64,000 nt of DNA from Salinispora tropica CNB-440 (GTDB lineage Bacteria; Actinomycetota; Actinomycetes; Mycobacteriales; Micromonosporaceae), in assembly GCF_000016425.1 (NCBI RefSeq), contig NC_009380.1, positions 1,678,144 to 1,742,143 on the forward strand. Direction: 5' to 3'. Shown here piece by piece: positions 1-10,797 of this stretch (within the stretch, counting starts at the first letter, position 1; every line of letters begins with the position of its first letter). The notes beneath the pieces were generated by a model. It saw only the letters and a list, made by a program, of their open reading frames with translations, made no database searches and was not told where the DNA came from. The position numbers and the translations under genes are program-made.

Positions 1-1188
1 CGCGAGCAGCGCATCAGTGTCGCGTACCCGGAGCCACTCCTGGCGGTCGAACCAGTCAGCGACCCGGTCGCCGAGCGGCGCCTCGACCAGCTGGCGCAGC
101 TCCTCCACCCGGACGACGGGGTTGTCGTGGCCGGAGCGGCGTAGCGAGACGATGCCGAAGCCGATCGCCTCGACCTTGTGCGCGTCGAACCAGTCCAGCC
201 ACTCGGCCATCCGCTCCGGGCTGGTTGTCTCGCCGACATCTGAAAGCCACAGGTTGACGTACGCCATCGGGTCGGCGACCTCGCGTTGGATCACCCAGGC
301 GTCCAATCCGCTGCCGGCGAACCAGCCGGCGACCCGCTCGGCCCAGTCCTCACCGGCGACGTGCACCCAGTTCGCGAGGTACTGCATGGTGCCGCCCTCG
401 GTGAGCAGGTCCGGGGCGGCGGCGGCCAGCTCGGCGGCGATCGCGTCGCCCACCCGCCCGGAGTCGCGGTAGACGTGTGTGGTGGTGCCCGGCCCGACAA
501 CGAACGGCGGGTTGCTGACCACCAGATCGAAGCGACGCCCGGCGACCGGCGCGATCAGGTCGCCGCGGAGCAGCTCCCAGTCCTGCCCGTTGAGCGCGGC
601 GGTGGTGGCAGCGAACCGGAGCGCTCGTTCGGAGAGATCGGTGGCGGTGACCCGCCGTGCGTGAGTGGCGAGGTGCAGGGCCTGAATGCCGGAGCCGGTG
701 CCCAGGTCGAGCGCGGTCTCCACCGGCTGCCGGACGGTGGCCCCGATCAGGGTCTGGGTGGCGCCACCGATGCCGAGTACATGCTCGGCCTGCAACGCTC
801 GACCGGGGTGGGTGCTGGCGGGCGCGTCGGCGAGCACCCACCAGTCGTCCCCGTATGGCTCCAGGTCGAGGCCCATCCGCAGGCCGTCGCCGTGTCGCTC
901 GACCAGACCACCGGCCAGCGCCTCCTTGATCGGCAGCGGCGCGAGCGCGGTGGCGACCGCCTCGTACGGCTCGGTTTGTTCGCAGACGAAGAGTCGGATC
1001 AGGGTGGCGAGGGGATCGCGGTCCTCGGTGGCGCGCAGCGCTGCACGGAAGTCGTTGCGGGCCATGCCGCCGGTCGCCTGCGACCCCAGCCGGCCGGCGA
1101 TCCCGTTCGAGGTGAAGTTTGCCCTGGTGAGGGCGCTGCGCAGCGCCGCCACGCCAGCGGGGGAGAACAGCATGTCATCTGGGTCCAC
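1..1188 (-). CDS. Class I SAM-dependent methyltransferase (partial, runs off the left edge)
   Basis: Reading the minus strand from a GTG at 1188 gives an open frame that is still open at base 1, so the C-terminus is missing. After a helical N-terminal part of about 150 residues comes a Rossmann methyltransferase core with the SAM-binding motif DLGTGSGIQAL and the catalytic-type motif SNPPFV, which is typical of HemK/RsmC-like small-domain methyltransferases acting on N or amino groups. Actinobacterial proteins with this layout (about 500 residues) are annotated as DUF7059/DUF7782-type methyltransferases; the substrate is unknown. The start is uncertain: an in-frame ATG at 1173 is a reasonable alternative, and no convincing ribosome binding site decides between them. 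The family assignment is firm, the function is not. Confidence 0.82.
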   Translation of the reverse strand, partial: MDPDDMLFSPAGVAALRSALTRANFTSNGIAGRLGSQATGGMARNDFRAALRATEDRDPLATLIRLFVCEQTEPYEAVATALAPLPIKEALAGGLVERHGDGLRMGLDLEPYGDDWWVLADAPASTHPGRALQAEHVLGIGGATQTLIGATVRQPVETALDLGTGSGIQALHLATHARRVTATDLSERALRFAATTAALNGQDWELLRGDLIAPVAGRRFDLVVSNPPFVVGPGTTTHVYRDSGRVGDAIAAELAAAAPDLLTEGGTMQYLANWVHVAGEDWAERVAGWFAGSGLDAWVIQREVADPMAYVNLWLSDVGETTSPERMAEWLDWFDAHKVEAIGFGIVSLRRSGHDNPVVRVEELRQLVEAPLGDRVADWFDRQEWLRVRDTDALLA

Positions 1189-1280
1189 GTCGCCATCCTG
1201 CCCGCCATCGCCATCGTCGTGGGCGCCACCCGCCGGACTTCGGCCGCAGGTGTCAACCAGGGGTGTCGGGGGCGGCGGCC

Positions 1281-1349
1281 CGGCCCACGGCGAGGTCCGT
1301 GTCCGCCCCGGCCCACGGCGAGGTCCGTGTCCGCCCCGGCCCACGGCGC
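1281..1349. repeat. 28-bp tandem repeat, about 2.4 copies
   Basis: A 28-bp unit beginning CGGCCCACGGCG is repeated perfectly at 1281, 1309 and (partly) 1337 in the gap between two divergent genes. No coding role is apparent. It may be a slippage-prone repeat. Confidence 0.8.
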
Positions 1350-1525
1350 GGCCGGGTCGCCCAGCGCTTCAGGTCCGGGCCGCACTGCCAGGCCGGTCAG
1401 CACCGCCACGGCCCGGACGCCCGCCGACCAGCCAGGGGAGTGCGACCCCGCGCGCAGGAATCGGCGGACCCTCGCTGCGCTGGAGGGCGGGGTGACAGGA
1501 TGAGGGGGATTCTGAGGAGGTCCGT

Positions 1526-1882
1526 GTGAAGCGTCCGGCGTACCAGCCGATCCTGATCACCGACGCCCCGCGCAGCCAGGACGATCAGCTCACCAGCCGC
1601 CAGAAGCGGTACGTGCTGATGATGTGCGTCCGGGTCGCTTGCCTGATCGTCGGCGCGATCCTGGTCGGAGCGGAGGCCCCCATGCTCTGGCTCTGGCTGC
1701 CGTTGGCCGGCCTGGGCATGATCCTGATTCCGTGGCTGGCCGTGTTGCTGGCCAACGATCGGCCACCGAAGGACAAGCACCGCCTCGGTGGCCGGCTCCG
1801 GCCCCGCGATTCGCAGGAGTCACCGCCGATGAGCCTCGCCGCCGAGGAGCGGCCGCACAAGGTCATCGATGCCGAGCAGTGA
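1526..1882 (+). CDS. DUF3099 family membrane protein
   Basis: A 118-residue protein with two closely spaced hydrophobic segments (about residues 30-50 and 53-75) between a short polar N-terminus and a charged, proline-containing C-terminus. This is the layout of the actinobacterial DUF3099 family, whose function is unknown. The GTG start at 1526 follows a clear ribosome binding site (GGAGG at about 1516-1520). It stands alone: the upstream gene is divergent and the downstream psuK gene is convergent, with only seven bases between the stop codons, so the two transcripts must share or overlap 3' ends. Confidence 0.8.
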   Translation: MKRPAYQPILITDAPRSQDDQLTSRQKRYVLMMCVRVACLIVGAILVGAEAPMLWLWLPLAGLGMILIPWLAVLLANDRPPKDKHRLGGRLRPRDSQESPPMSLAAEERPHKVIDAEQ

Positions 1883-1889
1883 CCGGGCA

Positions 1890-2786
1890 TCAGGCCGGTG
1901 GTCGGGCCCCCACCTGGCTAACCGCCGACGCGCCTAGGTCACCGGCCCGCTGTAGCACCGCCTCCGGGGTCGCCCCGGTCAGCCAGGTGGAGAGCAGGCC
2001 GGCGGCGAACGCGTCGCCGGCCCCGGTCGGATCGACCACCGACATCCGGCGGGTCGGGGCTACCGCGATCATGGCGTCCCGGTCCACCCAGACCGCGCCG
2101 GCCGCTCCCCGCTTGACCACCACCCACCGCGCCGAGGCGGAGAGCACCCGCCCCTGCGCCGCCGGGTCGAGCCCGCCCGCGAGCACTCGGGCCTCCGCCG
2201 CGTTGACCAGGAGTAGGTCGATGCCGCGTACCCAGCCCAGGAAGGCCGCCGCGCCGACCCGTTGTAGCGGCGCCGCGGAGGCCGCGTCCACGCTGATCGA
2301 CAGCCCCCGCTCGCGGGCCGCGGCCAGGGCGCGCAGCCCGGCCGGTCGGGACCCGGCATCGAGCAGGGTGTAACCGGACAGGTGGAGATGCCGGGCGTCC
2401 GGCGCGGCGTCGAGAGCGGCGTCCACCGCCGCCGGGGACAGCCGCAGGTTCGCCCCCCGCTCGGTGACCATCGTGCGTTCCTCGGCGGTGGCCAGCACCA
2501 AGACCGTTCCGGTGGGGACCTCGGGCACCTGGGTGACCGCACAGTCGACCCCGCCGCGCTCCAACTCGGCGACCCGGTCCCGGCCGGGACCGTCGGCGCC
2601 CACCGCACCGACCAGCGTCACCGGCACGCCCAACGCGCCCAGCCAGGCCGCGGTGTTCGCCGCCTGGCCGCCTCCGGTGAACCGGATCTCGGCCGGCGTG
2701 TCCGAACCGTTCATGAGCGGCCCGGCCAGCACCGCCACCACGTCGGTGATCAGGTCGCCGACGACGACCACCCGGGGTGTTGTCAT
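1890..2786 (-). CDS. psuK: PfkB-family sugar kinase, probable pseudouridine kinase
   Basis: A 298-residue ribokinase/PfkB-fold kinase. The N-terminal signature GGGQAANTA and the C-terminal ATP/anion-hole motif [12 protein letters not shown], with its catalytic Asp, are both present, and the length is normal. The ATG at 2786 overlaps the stop of psuG by four bases (ATGA), indicating translational coupling. PsuK phosphorylates pseudouridine to pseudouridine 5'-phosphate, which PsuG then splits into uracil and ribose 5-phosphate. The kinase family is certain from sequence. The substrate is inferred from coupling to psuG, since PfkB kinases vary widely in specificity. No dedicated pseudouridine transporter is next to the pair. 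Confidence 0.85.
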   Translation of the reverse strand: MTTPRVVVVGDLITDVVAVLAGPLMNGSDTPAEIRFTGGGQAANTAAWLGALGVPVTLVGAVGADGPGRDRVAELERGGVDCAVTQVPEVPTGTVLVLATAEERTMVTERGANLRLSPAAVDAALDAAPDARHLHLSGYTLLDAGSRPAGLRALAAARERGLSISVDAASAAPLQRVGAAAFLGWVRGIDLLLVNAAEARVLAGGLDPAAQGRVLSASARWVVVKRGAAGAVWVDRDAMIAVAPTRRMSVVDPTGAGDAFAAGLLSTWLTGATPEAVLQRAGDLGASAVSQVGARPPA

Positions 2787-3706
2787 GCCTGCCGGGCCGC
2801 CGACGCGACCGCGATCTGGGCGGCGAGGTCGGCGTTGCGCAGGATGATCCGGATGTTCACCGCGAGGCTGGCGCCCTCGGTCGCGGAGTGGAAGTGCGCC
2901 AGCAGGAACGGAGTCACCGCCTTGCCGGTGACCCCCTCGCGCCGCAACAGCATCAGCCCCTCGGCCAGAGTGCGATCGTGTAGCGCCGGGTCGAGCTGTT
3001 CGTCGGTGGGCAGCGGGTTGGCCACGACCAGGCCGCCGGAGTGTAGTCCGTGCTGCTCCTGGGCGGCGAGCGCTGCCGCCACCTGCTCCGGAGAGTCGAC
3101 CGACCAGTCCAGGTCGAACCCGCCGTCGGTGAGGTAGAAACCGGGGAAACGGCGGGTACGGTAGCCGACCACACCGACCCCGAGAGTCTCCAGCCGCTCC
3201 AACGTGGCGCCCGAGTCCAGAATCGACTTCACACCGGCGCAGACCACGGCGATCGGCGTACGGGCCAAGGTCGTCAGGTCGGCGGACTCGTCGAAGCTCT
3301 GGGCCGCCTCGCGGTGCACACCCCCGAGGCCGCCGGTGGCGAACACCCGGATCCCCGCCGCCGCAGCCACCGCGCTGGTAGCGGCCACGGTCGTGGCGCC
3401 GTCCGCGTCGGTCGCGGCGGCCACAGCGAGATCGCGTACGGAGAGCTTGGCCACGTCGTCCACGGTGGCGAGTCGGGTCAGCTCGGCGTCGTCGAGGCCG
3501 ACCACGAGCTGGCCAGCGACCATACCGATGGTGGCCGGCACCGCGCCGGCGTCTCGGACGGTCTGTTCGATCTCGCGGGCCACCCGAAGATTGTCCGGTC
3601 GGGGCAGGCCGTGCGAGACGATCGTGCTCTCGAGCGCTACCACGGGACGGCCGACGCGGAGCGCGTCGGCGACTTCAACGCCGTGTCGGAGGTGAAAGGT
3701 GGTCAC
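2783..3706 (-). CDS. psuG: Pseudouridine-5'-phosphate glycosidase
   Basis: A 307-residue enzyme that reversibly cleaves the C-C glycosidic bond of pseudouridine 5'-phosphate to uracil and ribose 5-phosphate. Family hallmarks are the N-terminal [13 protein letters not shown] stretch and the GVKSILD motif, whose Lys matches the Schiff-base lysine of characterised PsuG; the following [11 protein letters not shown] segment is also typical. The open frame extends upstream to 3805, but the extension has no family similarity and overlaps the promoter side of the divergent DUF3039 gene. The GTG at 3706 (V-T-T-F-H-L) gives the usual family length. It is first gene of the psuG-psuK operon. Confidence 0.93.
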   Translation of the reverse strand: MTTFHLRHGVEVADALRVGRPVVALESTIVSHGLPRPDNLRVAREIEQTVRDAGAVPATIGMVAGQLVVGLDDAELTRLATVDDVAKLSVRDLAVAAATDADGATTVAATSAVAAAAGIRVFATGGLGGVHREAAQSFDESADLTTLARTPIAVVCAGVKSILDSGATLERLETLGVGVVGYRTRRFPGFYLTDGGFDLDWSVDSPEQVAAALAAQEQHGLHSGGLVVANPLPTDEQLDPALHDRTLAEGLMLLRREGVTGKAVTPFLLAHFHSATEGASLAVNIRIILRNADLAAQIAVASAARQA

Positions 3707-3789
3707 AGCGTCCAACCGTACGGCGTCCGTCCGTCGGGCTCGAAGTAGACCGGGCAAAGGGTGACCTGCCAAACTTGGCGGGTGGAGGT

Positions 3790-4014
3790 ATGGAAGTGAG
3801 CACACAGGTTCTCGAGCGTCCCGAGCTGAAGGACGCCGACACCGGCCCCGAGATGTTCCATTACGTGCGCAAAGAGAAGATCGCCGAGAGTGCCGTGATG
3901 GGCACCTACGTCGTGGCGCTCTGTGGCGAAACGTTCCCGGTCACCAAGTCGGCCAAACCGGGCTCACCGGTCTGCCCCAAGTGCAAGGAGATCTACGACT
4001 CGCTGCGCGAGTGA
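3790..4014 (+). CDS. DUF3039 family small zinc-ribbon-like protein
   Basis: A 74-residue actinobacterial protein with a conserved core ([15 protein letters not shown]) and a C-terminal CPKCK motif, which with the Cys of ALCGE may bind a metal. DUF3039 is widespread in actinobacteria and has no known function. An upstream in-frame start at 3775 exists, but the ATG at 3790 is directly preceded by a GGTGGAGG ribosome binding site. The gene is divergent from psuG and is followed by a strong hairpin at 4133, so it is probably monocistronic. Confidence 0.85.
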   Translation: MEVSTQVLERPELKDADTGPEMFHYVRKEKIAESAVMGTYVVALCGETFPVTKSAKPGSPVCPKCKEIYDSLRE

Positions 4015-4132
4015 CGATGGCTCGGGCGGTTCCGCCGCCCGTGCGACCTGTGGCGGTGCTCCCCGCTACGTCCCCCTGCGTTGACCGTGGCGTCGAGTGG
4101 GACGTACGGCGCTCGCTGGTTATGCTGGGCCG

Positions 4133-4163
4133 GCCCTCGCGGCACTGTGCGCGAGGGCGTTTT
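4133..4163 (+). terminator. Rho-independent terminator after the DUF3039 gene
   Basis: A perfect 9-bp GC-rich stem (GCCCTCGCG / CGCGAGGGC) with an 8-base loop is followed by GTTTT. It lies between the DUF3039 gene and the helicase gene, both on the plus strand, suggesting separate transcription. Confidence 0.75.
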
Positions 4164-4259
4164 CATGGGCGGCTGCGGGCCGATGCCGGTACGGCTCAGG
4201 GGCGTGAGTAGCCCGCGATCCACGGTCGGGGCCGTCCCGCCGGCGGTGAGAGGAGCTTC

Positions 4260-5993
4260 GTGGCAGCCCGGACGCCAACGCTCGAGACGTTCCCAGCCCT
4301 GCGCGCCTGGCAGCGCCGGGCGCTGGTGGAGTACCTCCGTCGTCGGGAGCCGGACTTCACCGCGGTGGCCACGCCGGGGGCCGGCAAGACCACGTTTGCC
4401 CTTCGGGTTGCCGCCGAGTTGCTCGCTGACGGAAGCATCGAGGCGGTCACGGTGGTCGCCCCGACCGAGCACCTCAAGACCCAGTGGGCGCAGGCTGCCG
4501 CCCGGGTCGGCATCCAGCTCGACGCAGCCTTCCGTAACGCGGATCTGCACTCGTCGGCCGACTTCCACGGAACTGTGGTGACCTATGCCCAGGTCGGGAT
4601 GGCGCCGCAGGTGCACCGGCGGCGTACCCTGACCCGGCGCACCCTGGTCATCCTCGACGAGATCCACCATGCCGGCGACTCCCGGACCTGGGGGGACGGG
4701 GTGCAGGCGGCCTTCGAAGGCGCGGAGCGCCGGCTCATGCTCACCGGCACCCCGTTTCGTTCCGACGACAACCCGATCCCGTTCGTCAGCTATGAGCGGG
4801 GCGGGGACGGCCTCCTGCGTTCCCGCGCCGACTCCGTCTACGGTTACGCCGACGCGCTGCACGACGGCGTCGTACGCCCGGTGCTCTTCCTCGCCTATTC
4901 GGGTGAGACTCGCTGGCGGACGAACGCGGGTGAGGAACTGGCGGCCCGGCTCGGTGAACCGATGACCCAGGACCTGATCGCGCAGGCGTGGCGAACCGCG
5001 CTCGACCCGGCCGGTGACTGGATGCCGCAGGTGCTGCGGGCCGCGGATGCCCGGTTGACCGTGCTGCGCAACGCTGGGATGCCCGACGCCGCCGGGCTGG
5101 TGATCGCCAGTGACCAGCAGGCTGCCCGGTCGTACGCGAAGCTCATCGAGCAGGTGACCGGGGAGAAGGCCGCCGTGGTGCTCTCCGACGACGCGGGTGC
5201 CTCGGACCGGATCGCGGCGTTTACGGCCGCGCAGCAGCGTTGGCTGGTGGCGGTCCGGATGGTCTCCGAAGGGGTGGACATCCCGCGTCTCGCCGTCGGC
5301 GTCTACGCCACCAGCGCCAGTACCCCGCTCTACTTCGCCCAGGCCATTGGGCGGTTCGTTCGGGCGCGGAGGCCGGGGGAGACGGCGTCGGTCTTCCTAC
5401 CCAGCGTCCCGCATCTGCTCGGCCTCGCCAGCGAGATGGAAGCCGAGCGGGATCATGTGCTGGGCAAGCCGAAGGACCGGGAGGGCTTCGACGACGACCT
5501 GCTGGAGCGCGCCCAGCGGGACGACCAGGCCAGCGGTGAACTGGAGAAGCGGTTCGCCGCGCTCTCCGCGACCGCCGAGCTGGATCAGGTGATCTTCGAC
5601 GGTGCATCGTTCGGCACCGCCGCTCAGGCTGGTACTCCGGAGGAGGAGGAGTACCTCGGCCTACCCGGTCTTCTCACCGCCGATCAGGTGGCCATGCTGC
5701 TGTCGAAGCGGCAGGCCGAGCAGCTTGCCGCGTCGCGACGCCGGGCCGCCACCCGGCCGGCCGAACCGGCCGCGGCGGCTGCTGCCGCTCCACCGGCGCC
5801 ACTGAGTGCGGCGCAGCGTCGGGTGGCGCTGCGCCGACAGTTGAACGCCTTGGTGGCGGCCCGGCATCACCACACCGGTCAACCACACGGCAAGATCCAT
5901 GCGGAGCTTCGCCGCCGCTGCGGTGGTCCGCCCAGCGCCCAGGCGACGATTGAGCAGCTGGAGGAGCGGATCGCCACCGTGCAGACCCTCTGA
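4260..5993 (+). CDS. DExH-box superfamily 2 helicase
   Basis: A 577-residue superfamily 2 helicase of the type III restriction/UvrB-like (ResIII) group. Visible motifs are Walker A TPGAGKTTF (from about residue 38), Walker B DEIHH (about 133), motif III TGTPF (about 162) and the motif VI arginine-finger region QAIGRFVRARR (about 361). The C-terminal 130 residues are alanine-rich and helical, ending in a conserved HHTGQPHGKIH segment. No nuclease or methylase partner lies nearby, so it is not part of a restriction system; a role in DNA or RNA metabolism is inferred. The GTG start at 4260 is preceded by GAGAGGAG. The DUF3039-helicase pairing is, as far as I recall, common in actinobacteria. Confidence 0.88.
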   Translation: MAARTPTLETFPALRAWQRRALVEYLRRREPDFTAVATPGAGKTTFALRVAAELLADGSIEAVTVVAPTEHLKTQWAQAAARVGIQLDAAFRNADLHSSADFHGTVVTYAQVGMAPQVHRRRTLTRRTLVILDEIHHAGDSRTWGDGVQAAFEGAERRLMLTGTPFRSDDNPIPFVSYERGGDGLLRSRADSVYGYADALHDGVVRPVLFLAYSGETRWRTNAGEELAARLGEPMTQDLIAQAWRTALDPAGDWMPQVLRAADARLTVLRNAGMPDAAGLVIASDQQAARSYAKLIEQVTGEKAAVVLSDDAGASDRIAAFTAAQQRWLVAVRMVSEGVDIPRLAVGVYATSASTPLYFAQAIGRFVRARRPGETASVFLPSVPHLLGLASEMEAERDHVLGKPKDREGFDDDLLERAQRDDQASGELEKRFAALSATAELDQVIFDGASFGTAAQAGTPEEEEYLGLPGLLTADQVAMLLSKRQAEQLAASRRRAATRPAEPAAAAAAAPPAPLSAAQRRVALRRQLNALVAARHHHTGQPHGKIHAELRRRCGGPPSAQATIEQLEERIATVQTL

Positions 5994-6025
5994 CCGGATC
6001 CGCGATCAGGCCGCCGGGTGCCGAA

Positions 6026-6082
6026 ACGGGCCGGCGGTTGTCGGACGGGCCGGCGGGTGTCGGACGGGCCGGCGGGTGTCGG
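6026..6082. repeat. Three tandem 19-bp repeats
   Basis: Three head-to-tail 19-bp copies start at 6026, 6045 and 6064. The last two are identical and the first differs at one base. They lie between the helicase stop and the terminator hairpin at 6093. Confidence 0.85.
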
Positions 6083-6092
6083 ACCAGACAAA

Positions 6093-6122
6093 GCCGGCCG
6101 GGCCCTCATGGGCCCGGCCGGC
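6093..6122. terminator. Bidirectional terminator hairpin
   Basis: A perfect 13-bp inverted repeat (GCCGGCCGGGCCC and its complement) with a TCAT loop lies between two convergent genes. No U-tract follows, as is common for high-GC actinobacterial terminators. Confidence 0.75.
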
Positions 6123-6145
6123 GACTATGTTCGGGTTGCGGATCC

Positions 6146-6379
6146 CTAGTTGGTCATCAGATCGGCGCCACGCCAGCTGAACTCCGGGTCCGCCGCGTAC
6201 CGCACAGTGATCTTGACGAGATCCTCCGCGTACTTGTTAGCGTGATGTCCGCAAAATACCAGTTCCCCGCCGCCAGCAAGGGTGATGCGGAGCTTGCCGG
6301 CAGCATTGCAGCGGTCGCACCGTTCATCGGCGGCCGGGGGGCTCACCGTCTCGGGCGGCGGCGTGAGGGTCGGGGTCAT
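6146..6379 (-). CDS. DUF7455-type small zinc-finger protein
   Basis: A 77-residue protein with a threonine/proline-rich N-terminus and a compact core containing CDRCNAAG and FCGHHANKY. This C-x2-C ... C-x-H-H pattern looks metal-binding and matches the small actinobacterial family usually found next to the principal sigma factor gene (now DUF7455). An upstream ATG at 6412 is possible, but the one at 6379 has an AGGAGG ribosome binding site at ideal spacing. It lies downstream of hrdB on the same strand after about 280 bases, so co-transcription is possible. Its function is not known. Confidence 0.8.
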   Translation of the reverse strand: MTPTLTPPPETVSPPAADERCDRCNAAGKLRITLAGGGELVFCGHHANKYAEDLVKITVRYAADPEFSWRGADLMTN

Positions 6380-6658
6380 CGCCTTCCTCCTCTGGTCGTC
6401 ACCGATGAACACTCTCTTCGGTCGTTGCTCACCTATCGTGCAACACCCCGATCAGGGTGCGCGTTCCCTGTGTGCCCGCGGGGGACCGAGGTCACACCTG
6501 ACTCCGACAGCGTCCCTGCACCAAGGGTGCCACGTCAACGATCACAACCGTGCAACCGTTCGTCCAATGGACGGGGGTTGCGCGGAGAGTGCTCAAACCG
6601 ACACGCCTGGTTGACATCTGCCGTGACTTCGGGCATGGATTCGGTCCCAAGCGCCCCC

Positions 6659-8287
<1,629 letters not shown>

Positions 8288-8570
8288 GAATGACCTTCCG
8301 GTGGCGAAGTGCGAGCACGGCAGGGTCGTCCGGCGTGGGGCGGAGCGCGGTGCCGGGCGAGTCGTTGAGGACCCCCGTGTCGCGGGCCAGCCGGTTGGTG
8401 GCTGTCCGTGGCGCGTGGGCAGGGTGAATTGTAACGCTGTCCACGGCGATCATTCGGCGGCGCACGCCGGACCGCTGGTTGGACCGCCGATTTGGTGCGG
8501 ATGTGGACTTTGAAAGGATGATACCCGCATATGGCCGCGACCACCCCGGTCGTGCGGGAAGGGGACGAGA

Positions 8571-9380
8571 ATGGTCCGCTCGGTACCAGAGCCGCGGGAA
8601 TTGCTGGAGATCGCGACCGAGGTGGCGCGGGAGGCGGCCGCGACGGCGTACCGGATGCGCATCCAGGGTGTCTCGGTGGCCGCGACCAAGAGCACCGTCA
8701 CCGACGTGGTGACCGCGGCCGACCGGGCGGTGGAGCGGCAGGTGCACGACGTGCTGCGCCGGCTCCGGCCGGGGGACGCCGTGCTGGGTGAGGAGTACGG
8801 GGAGGCGGGCGCCGGTGGCGCCGTACGGTGGATCGTTGATCCCATCGACGGCACCGTCAACTACCTGTACGGCATCCCGCACAGCGCGGTCTCGCTCGCC
8901 GCCGAGGTTGACGGGGTGGTGGTCACCGGGGTGGTGCGCAATGTCGTCACCGGTGAGGAGTGGACCGCGACCGTCGGTGACGGTGCCTGGCGGGACGGCC
9001 AACGGCTGCGCTGCTCCACCGAGGCAGATCTGGGCCAGGCGCTGGTGGCCACCGGCTTCGGGTACGACCCGGGCCGTCGGCAGCACCAGGGCCGCGTGCT
9101 GGCCGAGCTGATTCCACATGTCCGGGACATCCGTCGGTTCGGCGCGGCCGCCCTCGATCTCTGCTTCGCCGCAGAGGGGCGGGTGGACGCCTACTACGAG
9201 AAGGGGCTCGCCCCCTGGGACCTCGCCGCGGGCGGACTGGTGGCCACCGAGGCCGGACTCCGGGTCGGCGGGCTGGCCGGGGCGGCGGCCGGGCCAGAGC
9301 TGGTGATCGCCGCGCCTGCGGAGCTCTTCGCGCCGCTGCACGACCGGCTGGCTGGCCTCGACGCCGCCGGCGGCCCGTAA
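8571..9380 (+). CDS. Inositol monophosphatase family protein
   Basis: A 269-residue Mg2+-dependent sugar-phosphatase fold protein (SuhB/IMPase superfamily). The metal-binding motifs are GEEYG, then WIVDPIDGTVNY with the catalytic aspartates, and a C-terminal WDLAAGG. This set fits hydrolysis of myo-inositol 1-phosphate, relevant to phosphatidylinositol and mycothiol synthesis in actinobacteria, although related enzymes act on histidinol-phosphate or fructose-1,6-bisphosphate. The ATG at 8571 follows GGGGACGAGA. It is divergent from hrdB and convergent with the LytR_C gene. Confidence 0.92.
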   Translation: MVRSVPEPRELLEIATEVAREAAATAYRMRIQGVSVAATKSTVTDVVTAADRAVERQVHDVLRRLRPGDAVLGEEYGEAGAGGAVRWIVDPIDGTVNYLYGIPHSAVSLAAEVDGVVVTGVVRNVVTGEEWTATVGDGAWRDGQRLRCSTEADLGQALVATGFGYDPGRRQHQGRVLAELIPHVRDIRRFGAAALDLCFAAEGRVDAYYEKGLAPWDLAAGGLVATEAGLRVGGLAGAAAGPELVIAAPAELFAPLHDRLAGLDAAGGP

Positions 9381-9414
9381 AGACCGACCGGAGGGGGAGC
9401 GACCGGAGGTTTGG

Positions 9415-9939
9415 TCACTCCTCCTGGACGGGGCAGGTGTCGGGCGGTGCCACCGGTGCCCCGAGATCACCGAGGGACTGGTTGACCTCGGTCGTGGTGG
9501 CGAGCTGCTGGAAGGCGCTGCCCAGGATGATGTCCACGGTGGCGTCGGCGCGCTCCGGGTCGTAGTCGACCACGGCGTTGTTCAGGAAGTACGCCCGCAG
9601 CAGGTGCGCCGAACCGACCCCCTTCGGGCCGTACCGCAGAACCGCGATGTCGTCGGTCTTCGGCGCGTCGCCCTTGTTCTCGATCTGGAACTTCCGATTT
9701 TGGAAGTCGTCCGCGATCTTGCTGGCGAGGCCGACCTGGTCAGTCCCATTGAGCACGTTGATCTTTACCTCGGCGGGCTCGCGGAGCGTCACATCCGCCT
9801 TCGGCCAGCCCTCCTGGCAGCCGGCGCCGAGCCCCGCGTCGCTCTGCGTGTCCCGGACGAGGGCGACAACGGTGAAGATCAGCGCCAGGATCGCCAACAG
9901 GGCGACGACGACGAGTGCTCGCACTCGCGCAAAGCTCAT
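9415..9939 (-). CDS. LytR C-terminal domain membrane protein
   Basis: A 174-residue protein with one N-terminal transmembrane anchor (about residues 8-30) and an extracytoplasmic LytR_C domain (VKINVLNGTDQVGLA, with the ILGSAFQ segment later). LytR_C domains accompany LytR-CpsA-Psr cell-wall ligases in actinobacteria; free-standing versions like this have no settled function and may bind cell-wall glycopolymers. The frame is open to 10062, but the ATG at 9939 (M-S-F-A-R) follows GGGAG and starts just before the anchor. The preceding 400 bases hold no gene and separate it from the divergent DUF4193 gene. Confidence 0.85.
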   Translation of the reverse strand: MSFARVRALVVVALLAILALIFTVVALVRDTQSDAGLGAGCQEGWPKADVTLREPAEVKINVLNGTDQVGLASKIADDFQNRKFQIENKGDAPKTDDIAVLRYGPKGVGSAHLLRAYFLNNAVVDYDPERADATVDIILGSAFQQLATTTEVNQSLGDLGAPVAPPDTCPVQEE

Positions 9940-10356
9940 CTGGGTGCTCCCGGGACGGAGGAGGGCGACGGCCGTCAGAGGCGGGTGAACCACCCGAACG
10001 GTCGTCCGGTACGCCGCTGAGGTTAACGGTTGTCCGGCGGCGGCGTGGAAACAGCCGGACATGCCGGCGTGCCGGCCGGGAACGAGGTAGTACTACCCCT
10101 ATCTTCATGTCGCCTGAGTCACATCGGGAACAACTTCCCGTGCGGAGGCGTACATCTCTTCCGCGAGGGCGGTATACATGCCACGCCCGCAGTGGAGGTA
10201 AGGTACCGCGCTCGCTGGGGGAGTTCTCTGGCGGCGTCGATCCGACCACTACCGGGTCGGGTGAACGACACAAGTGGTGGCCGCCCAGCGGAACCGAAAC
10301 AACGTCGTCCGGCGTTACAACCGGAAGCGACAACATCGATATGGGAGAGTGAACCG
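9940..10356. promoter_or_regulatory. Intergenic control region between the LytR_C and DUF4193 genes
   Basis: This 417-base gap has no supportable gene. It contains a perfect 12-bp palindrome, GGTAGTACTACC, at 10086-10097. It must hold the promoters of both divergent genes, but I cannot identify them with confidence. Confidence 0.4.
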
Positions 10357-10653
10357 ATGGCCACCGACTACGACGCCCCGCGTCGCGACGAGGTCGACCT
10401 CGGCGAGGACAGCCTGGAAGAGCTGAAGGCCCGACGCGTCGACTCACAGTCGGGCGCCGTGGACGTGGACGAGGCTGAGGTGGCGGAGAGCTTCGAGCTG
10501 CCCGGCGCCGACCTGGCCGACGAGGAGCTGACGGTCAAGGTGCTGCCGATGCAGCAGGACGAGTTCCGCTGTGGGCGTTGCTTCCTGGTGCACCACCGCA
10601 GCCAGTTGGCGGTCCAGCGTAACGGCGACCTCATCTGCCGAGAGTGCGTCTGA
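10357..10653 (+). CDS. DUF4193 family zinc-ribbon protein
   Basis: A 98-residue acidic protein with the standard DUF4193 layout: N-terminal MATDYDAPR, an acidic middle, and a C-terminal four-cysteine ribbon (CGRC ... CREC) around a LVHHRSQLA segment. The family is nearly universal in actinobacteria and functionally undefined; the ribbon suggests nucleic-acid or protein binding. The ATG at 10357 follows GGGAGAG. The next gene begins 144 bases downstream on the same strand. Confidence 0.9.
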   Translation: MATDYDAPRRDEVDLGEDSLEELKARRVDSQSGAVDVDEAEVAESFELPGADLADEELTVKVLPMQQDEFRCGRCFLVHHRSQLAVQRNGDLICRECV

Positions 10654-10797
10654 CCGAGACGCGAATCTCAGCACCGGCGGCGGCTCCTCGTCGGGGTCGC
10701 CGCACACCCCGGTCGCCCTGCGGCGGTCCGGTGGGCAGCGCTGCACCCGACTCGGCCGGCCGCCAGCGCGGCCCAGTCCCGCGGGAGGTCCGGTGCC

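Noticed and set aside
1281..1349. Possible CRISPR array
   Set aside because: The 28-bp units are directly adjacent without spacers and there are no cas genes; it is a simple tandem repeat.
286..1503. Long plus-strand frame of 405 residues
   Set aside because: It is the antisense shadow of the partial methyltransferase; its composition is arginine/glycine/proline-rich with no family motifs, while the minus strand encodes clear SAM motifs.
6026..6082. Tandem repeats as possible regulatory sites or small RNA
   Set aside because: They lie between a stop codon and a terminator in a convergent gap, so a regulatory role is unlikely.
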